NCBI RefSeq assembly: GCF_003668995.1
Contig: NZ_CP033068.1
Span: 3,658,001 to 3,722,000, forward strand
Length of the DNA: 64,000 bases
Source: Flavobacterium sp. 140616W15
GTDB lineage: Bacteria; Bacteroidota; Bacteroidia; Flavobacteriales; Flavobacteriaceae
Reading direction: 5' to 3'
Positions 17,743 through 27,474 of this stretch are shown here, one piece after another. Each line of letters starts with the position of its first letter. Within the stretch, counting starts at the first letter, position 1. The notes beneath the pieces are model-generated. The model was not told the origin of the DNA and did no database searches. It saw only the letters and a list, made by a program, of their open reading frames with translations. A program made the translations under genes and the position numbers.

Positions 17743-18765
17743 TTAGTTTTGAGTTAAAATCCAGTTTATTATATATTTTTCAGCATGTTTATTAATTGCA
17801 TAAACATTCTGACTCATTGACTTTAATTCATCATGATTTAAATAATGATTTAGCCCATCAAATACTTTTATCCCAATTTTTGAATTATGAAATGATTTTA
17901 ATAAATCAATGTTCGCATTTGGCTCAACCTGTTTGTCAGCGTCTCCAATAACGTACAACATAGGAATTTCAATATTTTTATATGTAGATTCATTATTGGT
18001 CCTCAATGCGTCCATATATGATGGAGAACTAATATACCACCCAAACTGCTTTTCTTTGAACCCAGATTTCTTTAAGGATTTCTTAATTGTTTTTCTTAAT
18101 TCATCAATATCCAATGTAGCATTTTCTTCAATTACTTGATCAATATTATCCATCACTAAATATTTAGTTTCGTCGTCAGAATATAGGAGATTTTTTTCTT
18201 GTTTGTTAAATCCTGTTTTAATTTGATACTTAAAAAATGCTCCATATTTCTGAATAGGAACTGCCCACTGAAGCAAAAAATCAACTTTTATTCCTTTTTC
18301 GATAGCACCAATAGCAATCATACCTCCTTCACTATGACCAATCAATCCAATTTTTTTGTTTTTCAAGTTTTCATTTTGTTGCAGGGTCTTAATTAAATAA
18401 TATAAATCCCAAGACTTACTTGTAATTCCGTTTCTAGCACCATACTTACCTTCTGATTTACCAAGACCTTTTTCATCATATCTAAAAACAGCAATGTTAT
18501 TCTTTAGCATTTCCTCTGCTAATTTAAAGTGACAATTTCTTGTATCTTTCCCTGATCCTGGAACAATGACAACAACTTTATTAAAATCCGCTAAGGGAGT
18601 TATCAATGAACCTCTTAAGACAAAATGATCCTTTTCTTGAAAAGAAGAGATGTCATAATATCTATAATTTTCCTTTTCTTCAAGCTCCTTTTCATAAGAA
18701 AAGCTTACCTGCGCAGAACAATTGCATGAAATTATGCAAATTATAACAACAAATTTTTTTAACAT
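17743..18765 (-). CDS. Secreted alpha/beta hydrolase
   Basis: 340 aa with an N-terminal export signal (MLKKFVVIICIISCNCSAQ) that could also be read as a lipoprotein signal. The alpha/beta fold shows VVIVPGSGKDTRN (oxyanion region), the nucleophile elbow GHSEGG (Ser near residue 145), an acid in YVIGDADKQV and a His in LNHYLN. This is the family of bacterial esterase/acyl hydrolases similar to YqiA/BAAT-type proteins; substrate unknown. It lies between the two AraC-domain copies and may be cargo of the duplication. Confidence 0.85.
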   Translation of the reverse strand: MLKKFVVIICIISCNCSAQVSFSYEKELEEKENYRYYDISSFQEKDHFVLRGSLITPLADFNKVVVIVPGSGKDTRNCHFKLAEEMLKNNIAVFRYDEKGLGKSEGKYGARNGITSKSWDLYYLIKTLQQNENLKNKKIGLIGHSEGGMIAIGAIEKGIKVDFLLQWAVPIQKYGAFFKYQIKTGFNKQEKNLLYSDDETKYLVMDNIDQVIEENATLDIDELRKTIKKSLKKSGFKEKQFGWYISSPSYMDALRTNNESTYKNIEIPMLYVIGDADKQVEPNANIDLLKSFHNSKIGIKVFDGLNHYLNHDELKSMSQNVYAINKHAEKYIINWILTQN

Positions 18766-19568
18766 TTTATTAATTATATAATGAAAATTACTAAATTTTT
18801 ACGTGGAGTTTTAATTAGATCAAAATGACTTAAAGTCGTTCTAGGATCAACACTTACTTTTCCTATTATGTTATCAAAATAACTCCCATGGATTTTACTT
18901 TCACAACTTCTTCCTTTTTTGTTTTCTCTCTAAAACTTCAATAACGAAATCAATAAGCAAAAACAATGCTGTTCACAGGATGATTTTCAATTGGCTTAAC
19001 AACTTATCTTAAGAATGGATTTAGCCGTGACTCCCCTTATTCTATATCCCATACTAACTTAAAAATTTAAAAGCACTATCCCAGTAGTTTGCATTACGAC
19101 AAAAAATCTTTTACCTCATGACCTGTCACTCTAAATAGTATGCATTCATCATCTTTCACATGACGATCAGTTATAGTTTTAACATTTGAAATCTTCTATT
19201 TTTATAATAAAATCTCACATATTAATTCTAAAAATTTTAAAGATATCTTATGGTTTCATATACCCATTCTCTAGGCAAAGTTTATTTAAATTTTTAGATA
19301 ATATTTTATAACAACTAAAAATTGAATTATTATTTTTCCTTAGAAATATCATAAAAATTAAACAATTATAATTAATGACTTCAAACCATACTGACAATGC
19401 TTAATTCTTCACAAATATTATTATTTTAGAAATGCAAAAAAAATCATTACTCTCACAATTTATAAATTGCATTTAAAAAAAACAACACATTCGCCCTTAA
19501 AACACACATTACCAACAACTAAACTCAATAACAATAAAATAAAAAAAAACATTTATTTTTATCAGATA
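18766..19568. other. Gene-poor 800-base stretch, possibly decayed coding DNA
   Basis: No intact gene. On the minus strand, 18774-18929 is open for about 50 codons with a protein-like composition (GSYFDNIIGKVSVDP, SHFDLIKTPRKN). A second run at 19095-19199 reads ITDRHVKDDECILFRVTGHE before a stop. Between them the frames are broken by stops. I could not name a family. From 19200 to 19568 it is plain AT-rich DNA with nothing seen. Confidence 0.35.
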
Positions 19569-21329
19569 TTAAGAAACCTTTTCGCCTTCCAATTTTTTAC
19601 TAAACTGAGTAGGTGTTATACCTGTCCTTTTGCTAAATGATTTCGTAAAAGAAATAGCATTTTTAAAACCTACGCTTTCGGCCAGCGCCTGAGTTGAATA
19701 TTTTCTATATTTTGGATTAGTTATTAATTCGTTGATAACATAATTAATCTTTAATTCATTTGAATATTCACTAAAAGTTTTACCAAACCTCTTATTGACA
19801 ACATAAGATAAATAACTGGTGTTTGTCTTAATTTTCTTAGCTACAGATTGTTGAGTAAAATCTGAACTTAGATAATAAAACTTCTTTTCTAACTGTTTTA
19901 ATTTTTCGAATATTTCTTCTTCCTTCTCTAAATCTAAATTCATTTTAGCAACCATTTTAGGTACACTATCTATAACGACTTCAGTCTCATTTATTACTTC
20001 TGGAATTGTATTATTCAACTCTAATCTTTGTTTATACTCTTCGATTAAAGCATTTACTTTTCTGTCTGTTTCTCTTTTTTTCTTAATACTTTTTACGTAC
20101 AAAACAACCAAAACAATCACCAGTCCTACAAGAATAAAAATCATCAAATTCCAAAATCTAATTTTATTCCGATTTTTAAACTGAAGCTCTTCCATCTCTT
20201 TTTTGACATTCACATTACCCAATCGAAAATTAACTTCTAAAGCTTCATTATCAATTTTTGACTGAATGGTCTCGAACTTATCAAAGTATTTTTCAGAATA
20301 TTTTAATGCTTCTTGAGGTTCATTTTTGATGGTATAAATCTTGGCTAAATAATAATTAGAGTTAATATAATACAAGTCATCTACCTTGGTAAGGTTATAT
20401 ATAGAATCTACTTTTTTGAAAAAATACAATGACTTATCGTATTCTTTTGTTTCAAAGAATAAACTTCCCAGATTGTAACTAGCAGAAAATAACTCGGGAA
20501 GTAATTTATTCTCTTCACTAAACAACAAGACATCGTAATATATCTTTTCGGCATTAGCCAAATCATGCTTCATAAAATAAATATTCCCTAAACTCATTTT
20601 AGAATTTAGTTTTGTATTTAAATAGTTATTAGAATATAAAATTGCTTTTGTGTAGTACTGTTTTGCTGAATCTAAAAGCTTCGGATTAGAATAATTTTTC
20701 CCGTAAGCCTTCTCAAAGGCTCGTCCTAAATTAAAATTAATATTACTCTTGTAGTTTGTGAATTTTTCTTCCGAAAATGAATATTTAATCTTATCTGTTA
20801 TTTTATTTGACTCTTTGAGAGATAAAATTGCCGATTTATAATTACCTACTTCTATATTAATTAATGAAATATTCATGTAGAATTTGACCATTCGTATTAA
20901 ATCATTCTCCTTCTTAGCAATATTTAAACCTTTTTCAAATTTATCAAAAGCGGCTTTTAGATTGTTTTTCCTCCAATCTATAAGTCCTCCATAATTTAAT
21001 AGATCACTATTCAATATCCTTTTTTCTTTTGACTGCTTTAGTTTTCCTAAAAACACAAAAGCTTGCTGGTAATACTGATTTGATTTAACACTATCTCCTT
21101 TAATTTGAAACAAATATGCTTTGGCTCCACTTGCAAAACCTTTATGTAAATAGTTACTCGATTTCTCTATTTTATTTACAAAAACAAGAGCACTATCTGC
21201 ATTAGAATTTGCATATAACCTCACTTTATCTTGTAATAAAACATATTTTTTATTGCTTAATTCCGAATTTTTCTGAGAAAAAACGGCACTTGTAATAAAA
21301 AGAAATAGGAGGCATTTAACAAATTTCAT
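19569..21329 (-). CDS. TPR sensor with membrane segment and AraC-type HTH
   Basis: 586 aa. A signal peptide (cut near residue 18, VFSQKN) is followed by about seven tetratricopeptide-like repeats (about 30-370), one membrane segment (about 390-412, WNLMIFILVGLVIVLVVLYV), a basic/coiled stretch, then a C-terminal AraC-family helix-turn-helix (about 490-586, ALAESVGFKNAISFTKSFSKRTG). The layout is a one-protein membrane regulator common in Flavobacteria, with sensor outside and DNA-binding inside. A ~215-bp copy of its 3' end is fused to a LanB remnant at 17221. It could have regulated the peptide locus; this is inference from position. Confidence 0.88.
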   Translation of the reverse strand: MKFVKCLLFLFITSAVFSQKNSELSNKKYVLLQDKVRLYANSNADSALVFVNKIEKSSNYLHKGFASGAKAYLFQIKGDSVKSNQYYQQAFVFLGKLKQSKEKRILNSDLLNYGGLIDWRKNNLKAAFDKFEKGLNIAKKENDLIRMVKFYMNISLINIEVGNYKSAILSLKESNKITDKIKYSFSEEKFTNYKSNINFNLGRAFEKAYGKNYSNPKLLDSAKQYYTKAILYSNNYLNTKLNSKMSLGNIYFMKHDLANAEKIYYDVLLFSEENKLLPELFSASYNLGSLFFETKEYDKSLYFFKKVDSIYNLTKVDDLYYINSNYYLAKIYTIKNEPQEALKYSEKYFDKFETIQSKIDNEALEVNFRLGNVNVKKEMEELQFKNRNKIRFWNLMIFILVGLVIVLVVLYVKSIKKKRETDRKVNALIEEYKQRLELNNTIPEVINETEVVIDSVPKMVAKMNLDLEKEEEIFEKLKQLEKKFYYLSSDFTQQSVAKKIKTNTSYLSYVVNKRFGKTFSEYSNELKINYVINELITNPKYRKYSTQALAESVGFKNAISFTKSFSKRTGITPTQFSKKLEGEKVS

Positions 21330-21470
21330 TAACTTTTTAGTTTTGAATTATTCCAAATTTAGTGCAATAATACCAATAAGCAAATAATAATTTACACCAG
21401 AAAATATAAAATAATCACAATTTTATTCTGATTATTATTTATAAATCTGTAAAAAATATAACAATTTACT

Positions 21471-21503
21471 TTTGTTTTGTTATATCTATATTGTGTAAAT
21501 TTG
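21471..21503 (+). promoter_or_regulatory. Promoter of the acyl-CoA dehydrogenase gene
   Basis: TTTG at 21471-21474 and TAAATTTG at 21496-21503 are 21 bases apart, within the TTG-N17-23-TAnnTTTG rule. The ATG follows 22 bases after the -7 element, so the 5' leader would be short. Confidence 0.7.
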
Positions 21504-21525
21504 TTTTTGAAAAAAAACATAAATT

Positions 21526-22704
21526 ATGAAACCAGACCTATTTCAAGCACCAGATTATTATAACCTAGACGACTTATTAAACGACGAACATAAACTCGTA
21601 AGAGATTCAGCCCGAGCATGGGTAAAAAGAGAAGTATCTCCTATTATCGAAGAGTTTGCGCAAAAAGCAGAATTCCCAAAACAAATCATAAAAGGCTTAG
21701 GAGAAATAGGTGGTTTCGGCCCTTATATACCTGTAGAATATGGTGGAGCAGGACTAGATCAAATTTCTTACGGTTTAATTATGCAAGAAATTGAACGTGG
21801 TGATTCAGGAGTTCGTTCAACTTCATCTGTTCAATCATCATTAGTAATGTATCCTATTTGGAAATACGGAAACGAAGAGCAAAGAATGAAATATTTACCT
21901 AAGCTTGCCACTGGTGAATTTATCGGTTGTTTTGGATTAACGGAGCCTAATCATGGTTCTGACCCTGGAAGTATGATTACCAACTTCAAAGACATGGGAG
22001 ACCATTACTTATTAAACGGAGCAAAAATGTGGATATCAAATGCTCCATTTGCTGATATCGCTGTAGTTTGGGCTAAAAACGAGGACGGTAGAATACATGG
22101 TTTAATTGTTGAACGTGGCATGGAAGGATTTACAACGCCAGAAACTCACAATAAATGGTCACTTCGAGCATCATCTACTGGAGAATTAATATTTGACAAT
22201 GTAAAAATCCCAAAAGAAAACCTATTACCAAATAAATCTGGATTAGGAGCTCCTTTAGGATGCTTAGATTCGGCTCGTTACGGAATCGCTTGGGGTGCAA
22301 TTGGCGCCGCAATGGATTGTTATGATACAGCCCTAAGATATGCCAAAGAAAGAATCCAATTCGATAAACCAATAGCAGGAACTCAATTACAACAAAAGAA
22401 ATTAGCCGAGATGATTACTGAAATCACAAAAGCACAATTACTAACTTGGCGTTTGGGAGTTTTAAGAAATGAAGGAAGAGCAACAACTGCTCAAATTTCG
22501 ATGGCAAAAAGAAATAATGTTGACATGGCAATAAACATCGCTCGCGAAGCCAGACAAATATTAGGCGGAATGGGAATTACTGGCGAATATTCAATCATGC
22601 GCCACATGATGAACCTAGAAAGTGTCATTACCTATGAAGGAACTCATGACATCCATTTATTAATTACTGGAATGGATATTACTGGGATTCCTGCTTTTAA
22701 ATAG
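21526..22704 (+). CDS. Acyl-CoA dehydrogenase, glutaryl-CoA dehydrogenase type
   Basis: 392 aa, full length. Flavin-dependent acyl-CoA dehydrogenase fold with the FAD/substrate loops GCFGLTEPNHGSDPGS (about 136-151) and KMWISNAPFADIAVVWAK. The catalytic-base region YEGTHDIHLLITG lies near residue 370. The SARYGIAWGAIGAA segment, with Arg near 252, and the overall pattern resemble glutaryl-CoA dehydrogenases (lysine/tryptophan breakdown), where glutaryl-CoA becomes crotonyl-CoA. It stands alone between its own promoter and a terminator; no other pathway gene is nearby, so substrate is by resemblance. Confidence 0.9.
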   Translation: MKPDLFQAPDYYNLDDLLNDEHKLVRDSARAWVKREVSPIIEEFAQKAEFPKQIIKGLGEIGGFGPYIPVEYGGAGLDQISYGLIMQEIERGDSGVRSTSSVQSSLVMYPIWKYGNEEQRMKYLPKLATGEFIGCFGLTEPNHGSDPGSMITNFKDMGDHYLLNGAKMWISNAPFADIAVVWAKNEDGRIHGLIVERGMEGFTTPETHNKWSLRASSTGELIFDNVKIPKENLLPNKSGLGAPLGCLDSARYGIAWGAIGAAMDCYDTALRYAKERIQFDKPIAGTQLQQKKLAEMITEITKAQLLTWRLGVLRNEGRATTAQISMAKRNNVDMAINIAREARQILGGMGITGEYSIMRHMMNLESVITYEGTHDIHLLITGMDITGIPAFK

Positions 22705-22740
22705 AAATCATCTATTAAAAAATATATAAAATCAATTCAA

Positions 22741-22769
22741 AAGCTTCTTGTTACCAAGAAGCTTTTTTA
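22741..22769 (+). terminator. Intrinsic terminator
   Basis: AAGCTTCTTG (22741-22750), a TTAC loop and CAAGAAGCTT (22755-22764) form a perfect 10-bp stem followed by T residues, just after the acyl-CoA dehydrogenase stop. Confidence 0.88.
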
Positions 22770-22789
22770 TATTTGTAAAAAATTACAGC

Positions 22790-23572
22790 ATGAATATTGA
22801 GACTATAAACAATAGCATTCAACCTCAAAAAGACCTACTACTACAACACCCTTTATATAAAAAAATTCAAAGTATTGATGACTTACATTCCTTTCTGGAA
22901 AGTCATGTATATGCAGTTTGGGACTTTATGTCTTTACTAAAAGCATTACAATCAAAACTTACTTGTACAACAACACCTTGGTTTGCCAGTAAAAATCCCG
23001 AAACAAGATACCTAATCAATGAAATTGTTTTGGCAGAAGAAACTGATTTAAGTATTGATGGCCGTCGCCTAAGTCACTACGAAATGTATCTTGAAGCAAT
23101 GGAAGATTGTGGAGCAAGTACAAAAAGTATCGAAGGTTTTCTAAATGAAGTAAACTCTTTACAAAATATATTTGTCGCAATTAAACAAAGTCAATTACAC
23201 CCTAATATTAAAGCCTTCTTAGACTTTACTTTTAGAGTAATTGAAGAAGGTAAACCACACGAAATTGCCGCAGCTTTTACTTTTGGAAGAGAAGATTTGA
23301 TTCCAAATATGTTTACTGCAATTTTAAGAAATTTTCAAGAAAACTTTCCTGACACAGATTTAAGCAAGCTTATATATTATTTTGAAAGACATATTGAACT
23401 TGACGCAGATGAACATGGCCCTATGGCAATGAAAATGATTACTGATTTATGTGAAAACGATCCGAAAAAATGGTCTGAAGTTCAAGAAATATCTATCCTC
23501 TCTCTAGAGAAAAGAATTGGATTGTGGAATGCTATTGAAGAAGAAATTAGCATAAAAATTGAAATGGTGTAA
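22790..23572 (+). CDS. DUF3050 family protein (heme-oxygenase-like fold)
   Basis: 260 aa. The ATG at 22790 is chosen because an earlier start would lie inside the terminator hairpin. Residues HVYAVWDFMSLLKALQ, NEIVLAEETD, EEGKPHEIAAAFTFGRED and HIELDADEHGP supply repeated Glu/His in helices, the pattern of DUF3050 and related diiron/heme-oxygenase-like proteins. The chemistry of the family is not settled. The next gene follows 64 bases later on the same strand. Confidence 0.85.
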   Translation: MNIETINNSIQPQKDLLLQHPLYKKIQSIDDLHSFLESHVYAVWDFMSLLKALQSKLTCTTTPWFASKNPETRYLINEIVLAEETDLSIDGRRLSHYEMYLEAMEDCGASTKSIEGFLNEVNSLQNIFVAIKQSQLHPNIKAFLDFTFRVIEEGKPHEIAAAFTFGREDLIPNMFTAILRNFQENFPDTDLSKLIYYFERHIELDADEHGPMAMKMITDLCENDPKKWSEVQEISILSLEKRIGLWNAIEEEISIKIEMV

Positions 23573-23636
23573 AAACCAAAATAGTATTTTTAGCGTAAGT
23601 ATTATTGAGAACTACGAATATCTTAATAACCCTATT

Positions 23637-24383
23637 ATGAAAAATGCATTCAAAATAATACTTACACTTTTAATAGCAATCCCTACGATTAGCTGTGATT
23701 CTGAAAGCGAAACACCTAAAACACCTACAGCTATTGTCCCACCTGTTATTACAACACCACCTCTCGTTGCAAAAACAATAAATTATTTAGCCCTTGGCGA
23801 TAGCTATACCATTGGTCAAAGCGTATGCGAAACTTGTAACTATCCTGAACAATTACAACGCAACCTGTCGAATACATACCCAACAACATCTTTTTCGCTA
23901 AAAATCATTGCAAAAACAGGCTGGACAACCTCCAACTTATTGTCGGCTATTAAGACTGAGAATCCAAGCTCAAATTACGATTTAGTAACATTATTAATAG
24001 GAGTTAACAATCAATTTCAAAATACCCCTTTTTCTGTATACGAAAAGGAATTCCCTGAATTGGTAAGCAAAGCTGTTTTTTTAGCAAAGGAAGAAAAATC
24101 TAATGTTATCGTTATTTCTATACCCGACTATGCTTACACTCCTTTTGGGCAATCGCCATTATCTGATAACAAAAAAATCTCATTAGAAATAGACAAATAC
24201 AATGCGTTTGCAGAAAATTATTGCAAAACCAATAACATCCAATTTGTCAATATAACTGATATTACGCGACAAGGGTTATCCAATCCTAGTTTAGTTACTC
24301 AAGACGGATTACATCCTTCAGAATCTGCATACACCTTATTTGTTGAACGCATATTGCCTATAGCAAAACTTGCTATAAATTAA
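23637..24383 (+). CDS. SGNH/GDSL hydrolase lipoprotein
   Basis: 248 aa from the ATG at 23637, which gives a proper lipoprotein signal ending PTISC (Cys near 18). A Pro/Thr-rich linker precedes the hydrolase: block I LALGDSYTIGQ (Ser near 59), block III Asn in LIGVNNQF, block V DGLHPSESAY with Asp and His. Likely a surface or periplasmic esterase acting on a carbohydrate or lipid ester; substrate unknown. Ends in a terminator shared with the convergent ferredoxin. Confidence 0.87.
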   Translation: MKNAFKIILTLLIAIPTISCDSESETPKTPTAIVPPVITTPPLVAKTINYLALGDSYTIGQSVCETCNYPEQLQRNLSNTYPTTSFSLKIIAKTGWTTSNLLSAIKTENPSSNYDLVTLLIGVNNQFQNTPFSVYEKEFPELVSKAVFLAKEEKSNVIVISIPDYAYTPFGQSPLSDNKKISLEIDKYNAFAENYCKTNNIQFVNITDITRQGLSNPSLVTQDGLHPSESAYTLFVERILPIAKLAIN

Positions 24384-24412
24384 AAAGGCGAGAAAAATTT
24401 TCTCGCCTTTTT
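24382..24412. terminator. Bidirectional intrinsic terminator
   Basis: A near-perfect hairpin AAAAAGGCGAGAAAA/TTTTCTCGCCTTTTT lies between convergent genes and has A and T runs on the two sides, so it works for both strands. Confidence 0.88.
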
Positions 24413-24421
24413 AATTATTTT

Positions 24422-24739
24422 TTAATATTCTGGGGCCAATTCTAGCTCTAACCCTTCTAAACTTTCTGTTATTGGAATTTGACATCCCAAACGACTATTA
24501 GGCTTAACATAAAAAGCTTCTGAAAGCATCGCCTCTTCTTCATCTCCCATTTCTGGCAATTCTACATCATTTAGTACATAACACTGACAAGATGCACACA
24601 TCGCCATTCCGCCACAAGTTCCTTCTACAGGAAGCTCATAAGCCTTACACAGCTCCATTACATTCATTGCCATATCAGTTGGAGCCTGAAGTTCATGAAC
24701 AACTCCTTCTCTATCTTTGATCTTTATTAATACATCCAT
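24422..24739 (-). CDS. 2Fe-2S ferredoxin (adrenodoxin type)
   Basis: 105 aa. The cluster motif C-x5-C-x2-C is seen as CGGMAMCASC (Cys near 42, 48, 51), with the fourth Cys in RLGCQIP near residue 88. The acidic GDEEEAML segment is typical of adrenodoxin/Isc-type ferredoxins. It would pass electrons to P450 or Fe-S assembly systems; no partner is adjacent, though NifU and Mrp genes lie 1-2 kb on. Confidence 0.93.
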   Translation of the reverse strand: MDVLIKIKDREGVVHELQAPTDMAMNVMELCKAYELPVEGTCGGMAMCASCQCYVLNDVELPEMGDEEEAMLSEAFYVKPNSRLGCQIPITESLEGLELELAPEY

Positions 24740-24809
24740 TTTTAAATTATCCGAATTTTGATTATTAACGCATTTTAAGAAAACAAAAATACATTATCTT
24801 TTCAAAATA

Positions 24810-25289
24810 CTAATTGCTACGTTTAAAAGAAAATGCATATTCTTTCGAATTATCCTTTAACTGCATTTTTAATCCTATAATATTGTCTTTATTAAGTATT
24901 GTAGCCAATGCAACAACCGAAAAATAATCATTTCCGTTCTGAAAAATAAGAGTACCTTCATACGTAGCATTAACAATACCCTGTTTATCTGTTGTTGATC
25001 TTATTTTTCGAGGATGTGAAAACTCTGCACTTGTATAACTTTGTTTGTTTCTAAACTTGGCTCTTCCTTCTGAGAGGTTATACAAAAAGTCATAACTAGT
25101 AATTCTGAAACTAGCTTCATCAGATTCAGATGTAGGCGAAATAACTATCTGACCCGTAAATTTAAAGTCAGACCATTCTTCATATTCATTAACCCAAGCT
25201 TTATCTACATATAGATTTTCACTGATTTGTTCCGCATAAGTAGAAGAAGTAAAAATTAACAGAACTATTAGTTTAAAATAATTATTCAT
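24810..25289 (-). CDS. Exported hypothetical protein
   Basis: 159 aa. N-terminal signal MNNYFKLIVLLIFTSSTYA with cut after Ala-19/Glu. The mature part is beta-rich, with no Cys and no recognised catalytic motif. It is a single minus-strand gene between the ferredoxin and the NifU gene. Family not recognised. Confidence 0.7.
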   Translation of the reverse strand: MNNYFKLIVLLIFTSSTYAEQISENLYVDKAWVNEYEEWSDFKFTGQIVISPTSESDEASFRITSYDFLYNLSEGRAKFRNKQSYTSAEFSHPRKIRSTTDKQGIVNATYEGTLIFQNGNDYFSVVALATILNKDNIIGLKMQLKDNSKEYAFSFKRSN

Positions 25290-25604
25290 AAATATTAAGG
25301 TTTGAGGTTATAGCGCAAATTTAAGTTAAATTTTTACTAAATACCACTGAAAACCTTCTAATTCTTAACACTTTTTTTTACCAAAACTAACTTAATCTGT
25401 TATTTAAATGATTATTCGTTAATTTAAACATCATTTTCTTATTAATTAATTTAATTTCAAAATGAAAACAACCTCATTTTGTAGATATACCACTAAACTT
25501 CAAAAATAGCTATACAAATGCTAAAACATTCACATTAACACTAGTGATTACCTAAGATAAACCAAAAAAAAGAAAATCATTTTAACTATAGAAAACCACT
25601 ACAA
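25290..25604. other. Intergenic, nothing recognised
   Basis: 315 bases of AT-rich DNA between the exported protein and the NifU gene. No stable hairpin, repeat or reading frame of note was seen. Confidence 0.5.
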
Positions 25605-25844
25605 TTACATAATATTTACCACAGTTTCTATCTGTGGAGCAAATTTTTTGATTGTAGTTTCTACTCCTGCTTTAAGTGTCATTTGATTTACACTACAGCT
25701 TGTGCAGGCTCCTTCAAGACGAACCTTAACATGTTTATCATCTTCTATAGAGACCAATGTTATATCTCCACCGTCTGAATTCAAAAATGGTCTGATTTCA
25801 TCTAGAGCTTTTAAAACATTGCTTGTTAATTCTTCTGTTGTCAT
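25605..25844 (-). CDS. NifU C-terminal-domain Fe-S scaffold protein
   Basis: 79 aa from the ATG at 25842-25844; a start 15 bases earlier adds only MNIKI. The NifU domain shows LNSDGGDITLV and the cluster-binding CTSC in GACTSCSVNQMTL (about residue 50), a single-domain NfuA-like carrier. Next to the Mrp ATPase on the same strand, it suggests an Fe-S cluster carrier pair. Confidence 0.93.
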   Translation of the reverse strand: MTTEELTSNVLKALDEIRPFLNSDGGDITLVSIEDDKHVKVRLEGACTSCSVNQMTLKAGVETTIKKFAPQIETVVNIM

Positions 25845-25887
25845 AATTTTAATATTCAATTAGAGAAAGAGGCAATTAAAAAATGTG

Positions 25888-26003
25888 TCAATTAGATAAT
25901 TAGAAGAATTATAAATCAAAAAGGCTAAACTCTCTAATTTTACAAAACTGCTAATTATCTAATATCTTAATTATCTAATTTTTCTCATTATCTAAATTAT
26001 CTA
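25888..26003. repeat. Repeated ATTATCTAATT motifs between NifU and Mrp genes
   Basis: The gap has at least five near copies of ATTATCTAAT or its complement (for example around 25890, 25952, 25971, 25987, 25997). It is a low-complexity AT repeat without an evident role. Confidence 0.45.
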
Positions 26004-26005
26004 AT

Positions 26006-27136
26006 TTATTTTTTCTTTACTGCAGAACATCCTGCCATTGTTGTAATTTTTATTGCTTCGGTAGCAGGCAAACTTTCATTACGATTTACCACTTCTTGCA
26101 CAACGTTTCTAGTAATCTCCTCAAAAACAGTTTCGATAGCTGATGCTGTTTGTAGAGCCGCAGGTCGACCGTAATCCCCAGCCTCACGAATAGACTGTAC
26201 AATTGGAACTTCTCCTAAAAACGGGACACCTAAATCTTCTGCTAAATTCTTAGCTCCTTCTTTTCCAAAGATATAATATTTATTTTCAGGTAATTCCTCT
26301 GGTGTAAAATAAGCCATATTTTCTATAATCCCTAAAACAGGCACATTGATGTTATCTTGCATAAACATCGAAACTCCTTTTTTAGCATCTGCTAAAGCTA
26401 CAGCTTGCGGAGTACTTACTACAACCGCTCCAGTTATAGGAAGTGATTGCATGATTGAAAGATGAATATCTCCAGTTCCTGGAGGTAAATCAATTAACAT
26501 AAAGTCTAATTCTCCCCAATCAGCATCAAAAATCATCTGATTTAAAGCTTTAGAAGCCATTGGACCTCTCCATATTACTGCTTGACTTGGCGCAGTAAAA
26601 AATCCAATAGAAAGTATTTTAACTTCATAACTTTCAATAGGCTTCATTTTTGACTTTCCATCAACTAAAATTGAAACTGGTTTTTCCGCTTCTACATCAA
26701 ACATAATTGGCATAGATGGCCCATAGATATCAGCATCTAATACTCCAACTGAAAAACCCATCTTAGCTAATGTAACAGCTAAATTTGCTGTTACTGTCGA
26801 TTTACCAACTCCTCCTTTTCCAGAGGCTACAGCAATAATATTTTTAATACCTGGTATTGCACGACCTTTAATTTCGTTTTTCTCAGGTGTTTCAACTTTA
26901 ATATTTACTTTAATTTTTGCATCTGCAGAAACTAACTCATGAATTGTTTTTTTAACATCGTCCTCTGCACGTTTTTTTATGTGCATCGCTGGTGTGTGCA
27001 AAACTAAATCAACTACAACCTCGTCACCAAAAGTTATAACATTTGCAACTGCTCCACTTTCAACCATATTCTTGCCTTCTCCAGCTATAGTAATCGTCTC
27101 TAAAGCTTTAAGGATTTCTTTTCTGTCTAATTTCAT
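26006..27136 (-). CDS. Mrp/ApbC-family Fe-S cluster carrier ATPase
   Basis: 376 aa. An N-terminal DUF59/MIP18-like domain (about 1-90) precedes the deviant Walker P-loop ASGKGGVGKSTVTANLA (about 105-121). Then come the LDADIYGPSMP switch and LIDLPPGTGDIHL. This is the Mrp/NBP35 family, which binds and hands on 4Fe-4S clusters using ATP. A canonical CxxC is not seen; only one Cys is in the C-terminal MAGCSAVKKK. Same strand as, and 161 bases upstream of, the NifU gene. Confidence 0.93.
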   Translation of the reverse strand: MKLDRKEILKALETITIAGEGKNMVESGAVANVITFGDEVVVDLVLHTPAMHIKKRAEDDVKKTIHELVSADAKIKVNIKVETPEKNEIKGRAIPGIKNIIAVASGKGGVGKSTVTANLAVTLAKMGFSVGVLDADIYGPSMPIMFDVEAEKPVSILVDGKSKMKPIESYEVKILSIGFFTAPSQAVIWRGPMASKALNQMIFDADWGELDFMLIDLPPGTGDIHLSIMQSLPITGAVVVSTPQAVALADAKKGVSMFMQDNINVPVLGIIENMAYFTPEELPENKYYIFGKEGAKNLAEDLGVPFLGEVPIVQSIREAGDYGRPAALQTASAIETVFEEITRNVVQEVVNRNESLPATEAIKITTMAGCSAVKKK

Positions 27137-27474
27137 TTTAACTTACTATTTTCTATTGACAATAATCGCTTCAAAAACTATATTAATTTAAACCGATTTC
27201 GGATTACAAAGATAACTGATTAAGTTCTTATTCTAACGGTTTTAAATTGGATTTATTGATAGGTTAATCGTTTGAAGTTATTGCTAAATCATTTTTCACG
27301 AATAATAAAACATTTCACTAACAAGAGATTTATTTTTTTCAAATTGCAAAATCAAGTATTCAATGATATATAAATATAATATTATTAAATATAGCAATTA
27401 AATTTTCCCTACCTTTATTAATACATTGAGTGCCAGACTTTTTTTTAACATGTCACCGTATTAATCAAATAATT
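27137..27474. other. Intergenic between divergent mrp and L,D-transpeptidase genes
   Basis: 338 bases, very AT-rich. A TACCTTTA at 27410-27417 is close to the -7 element TAnnTTTG and could serve the L,D-transpeptidase gene. Nothing else recognised. Confidence 0.35.
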
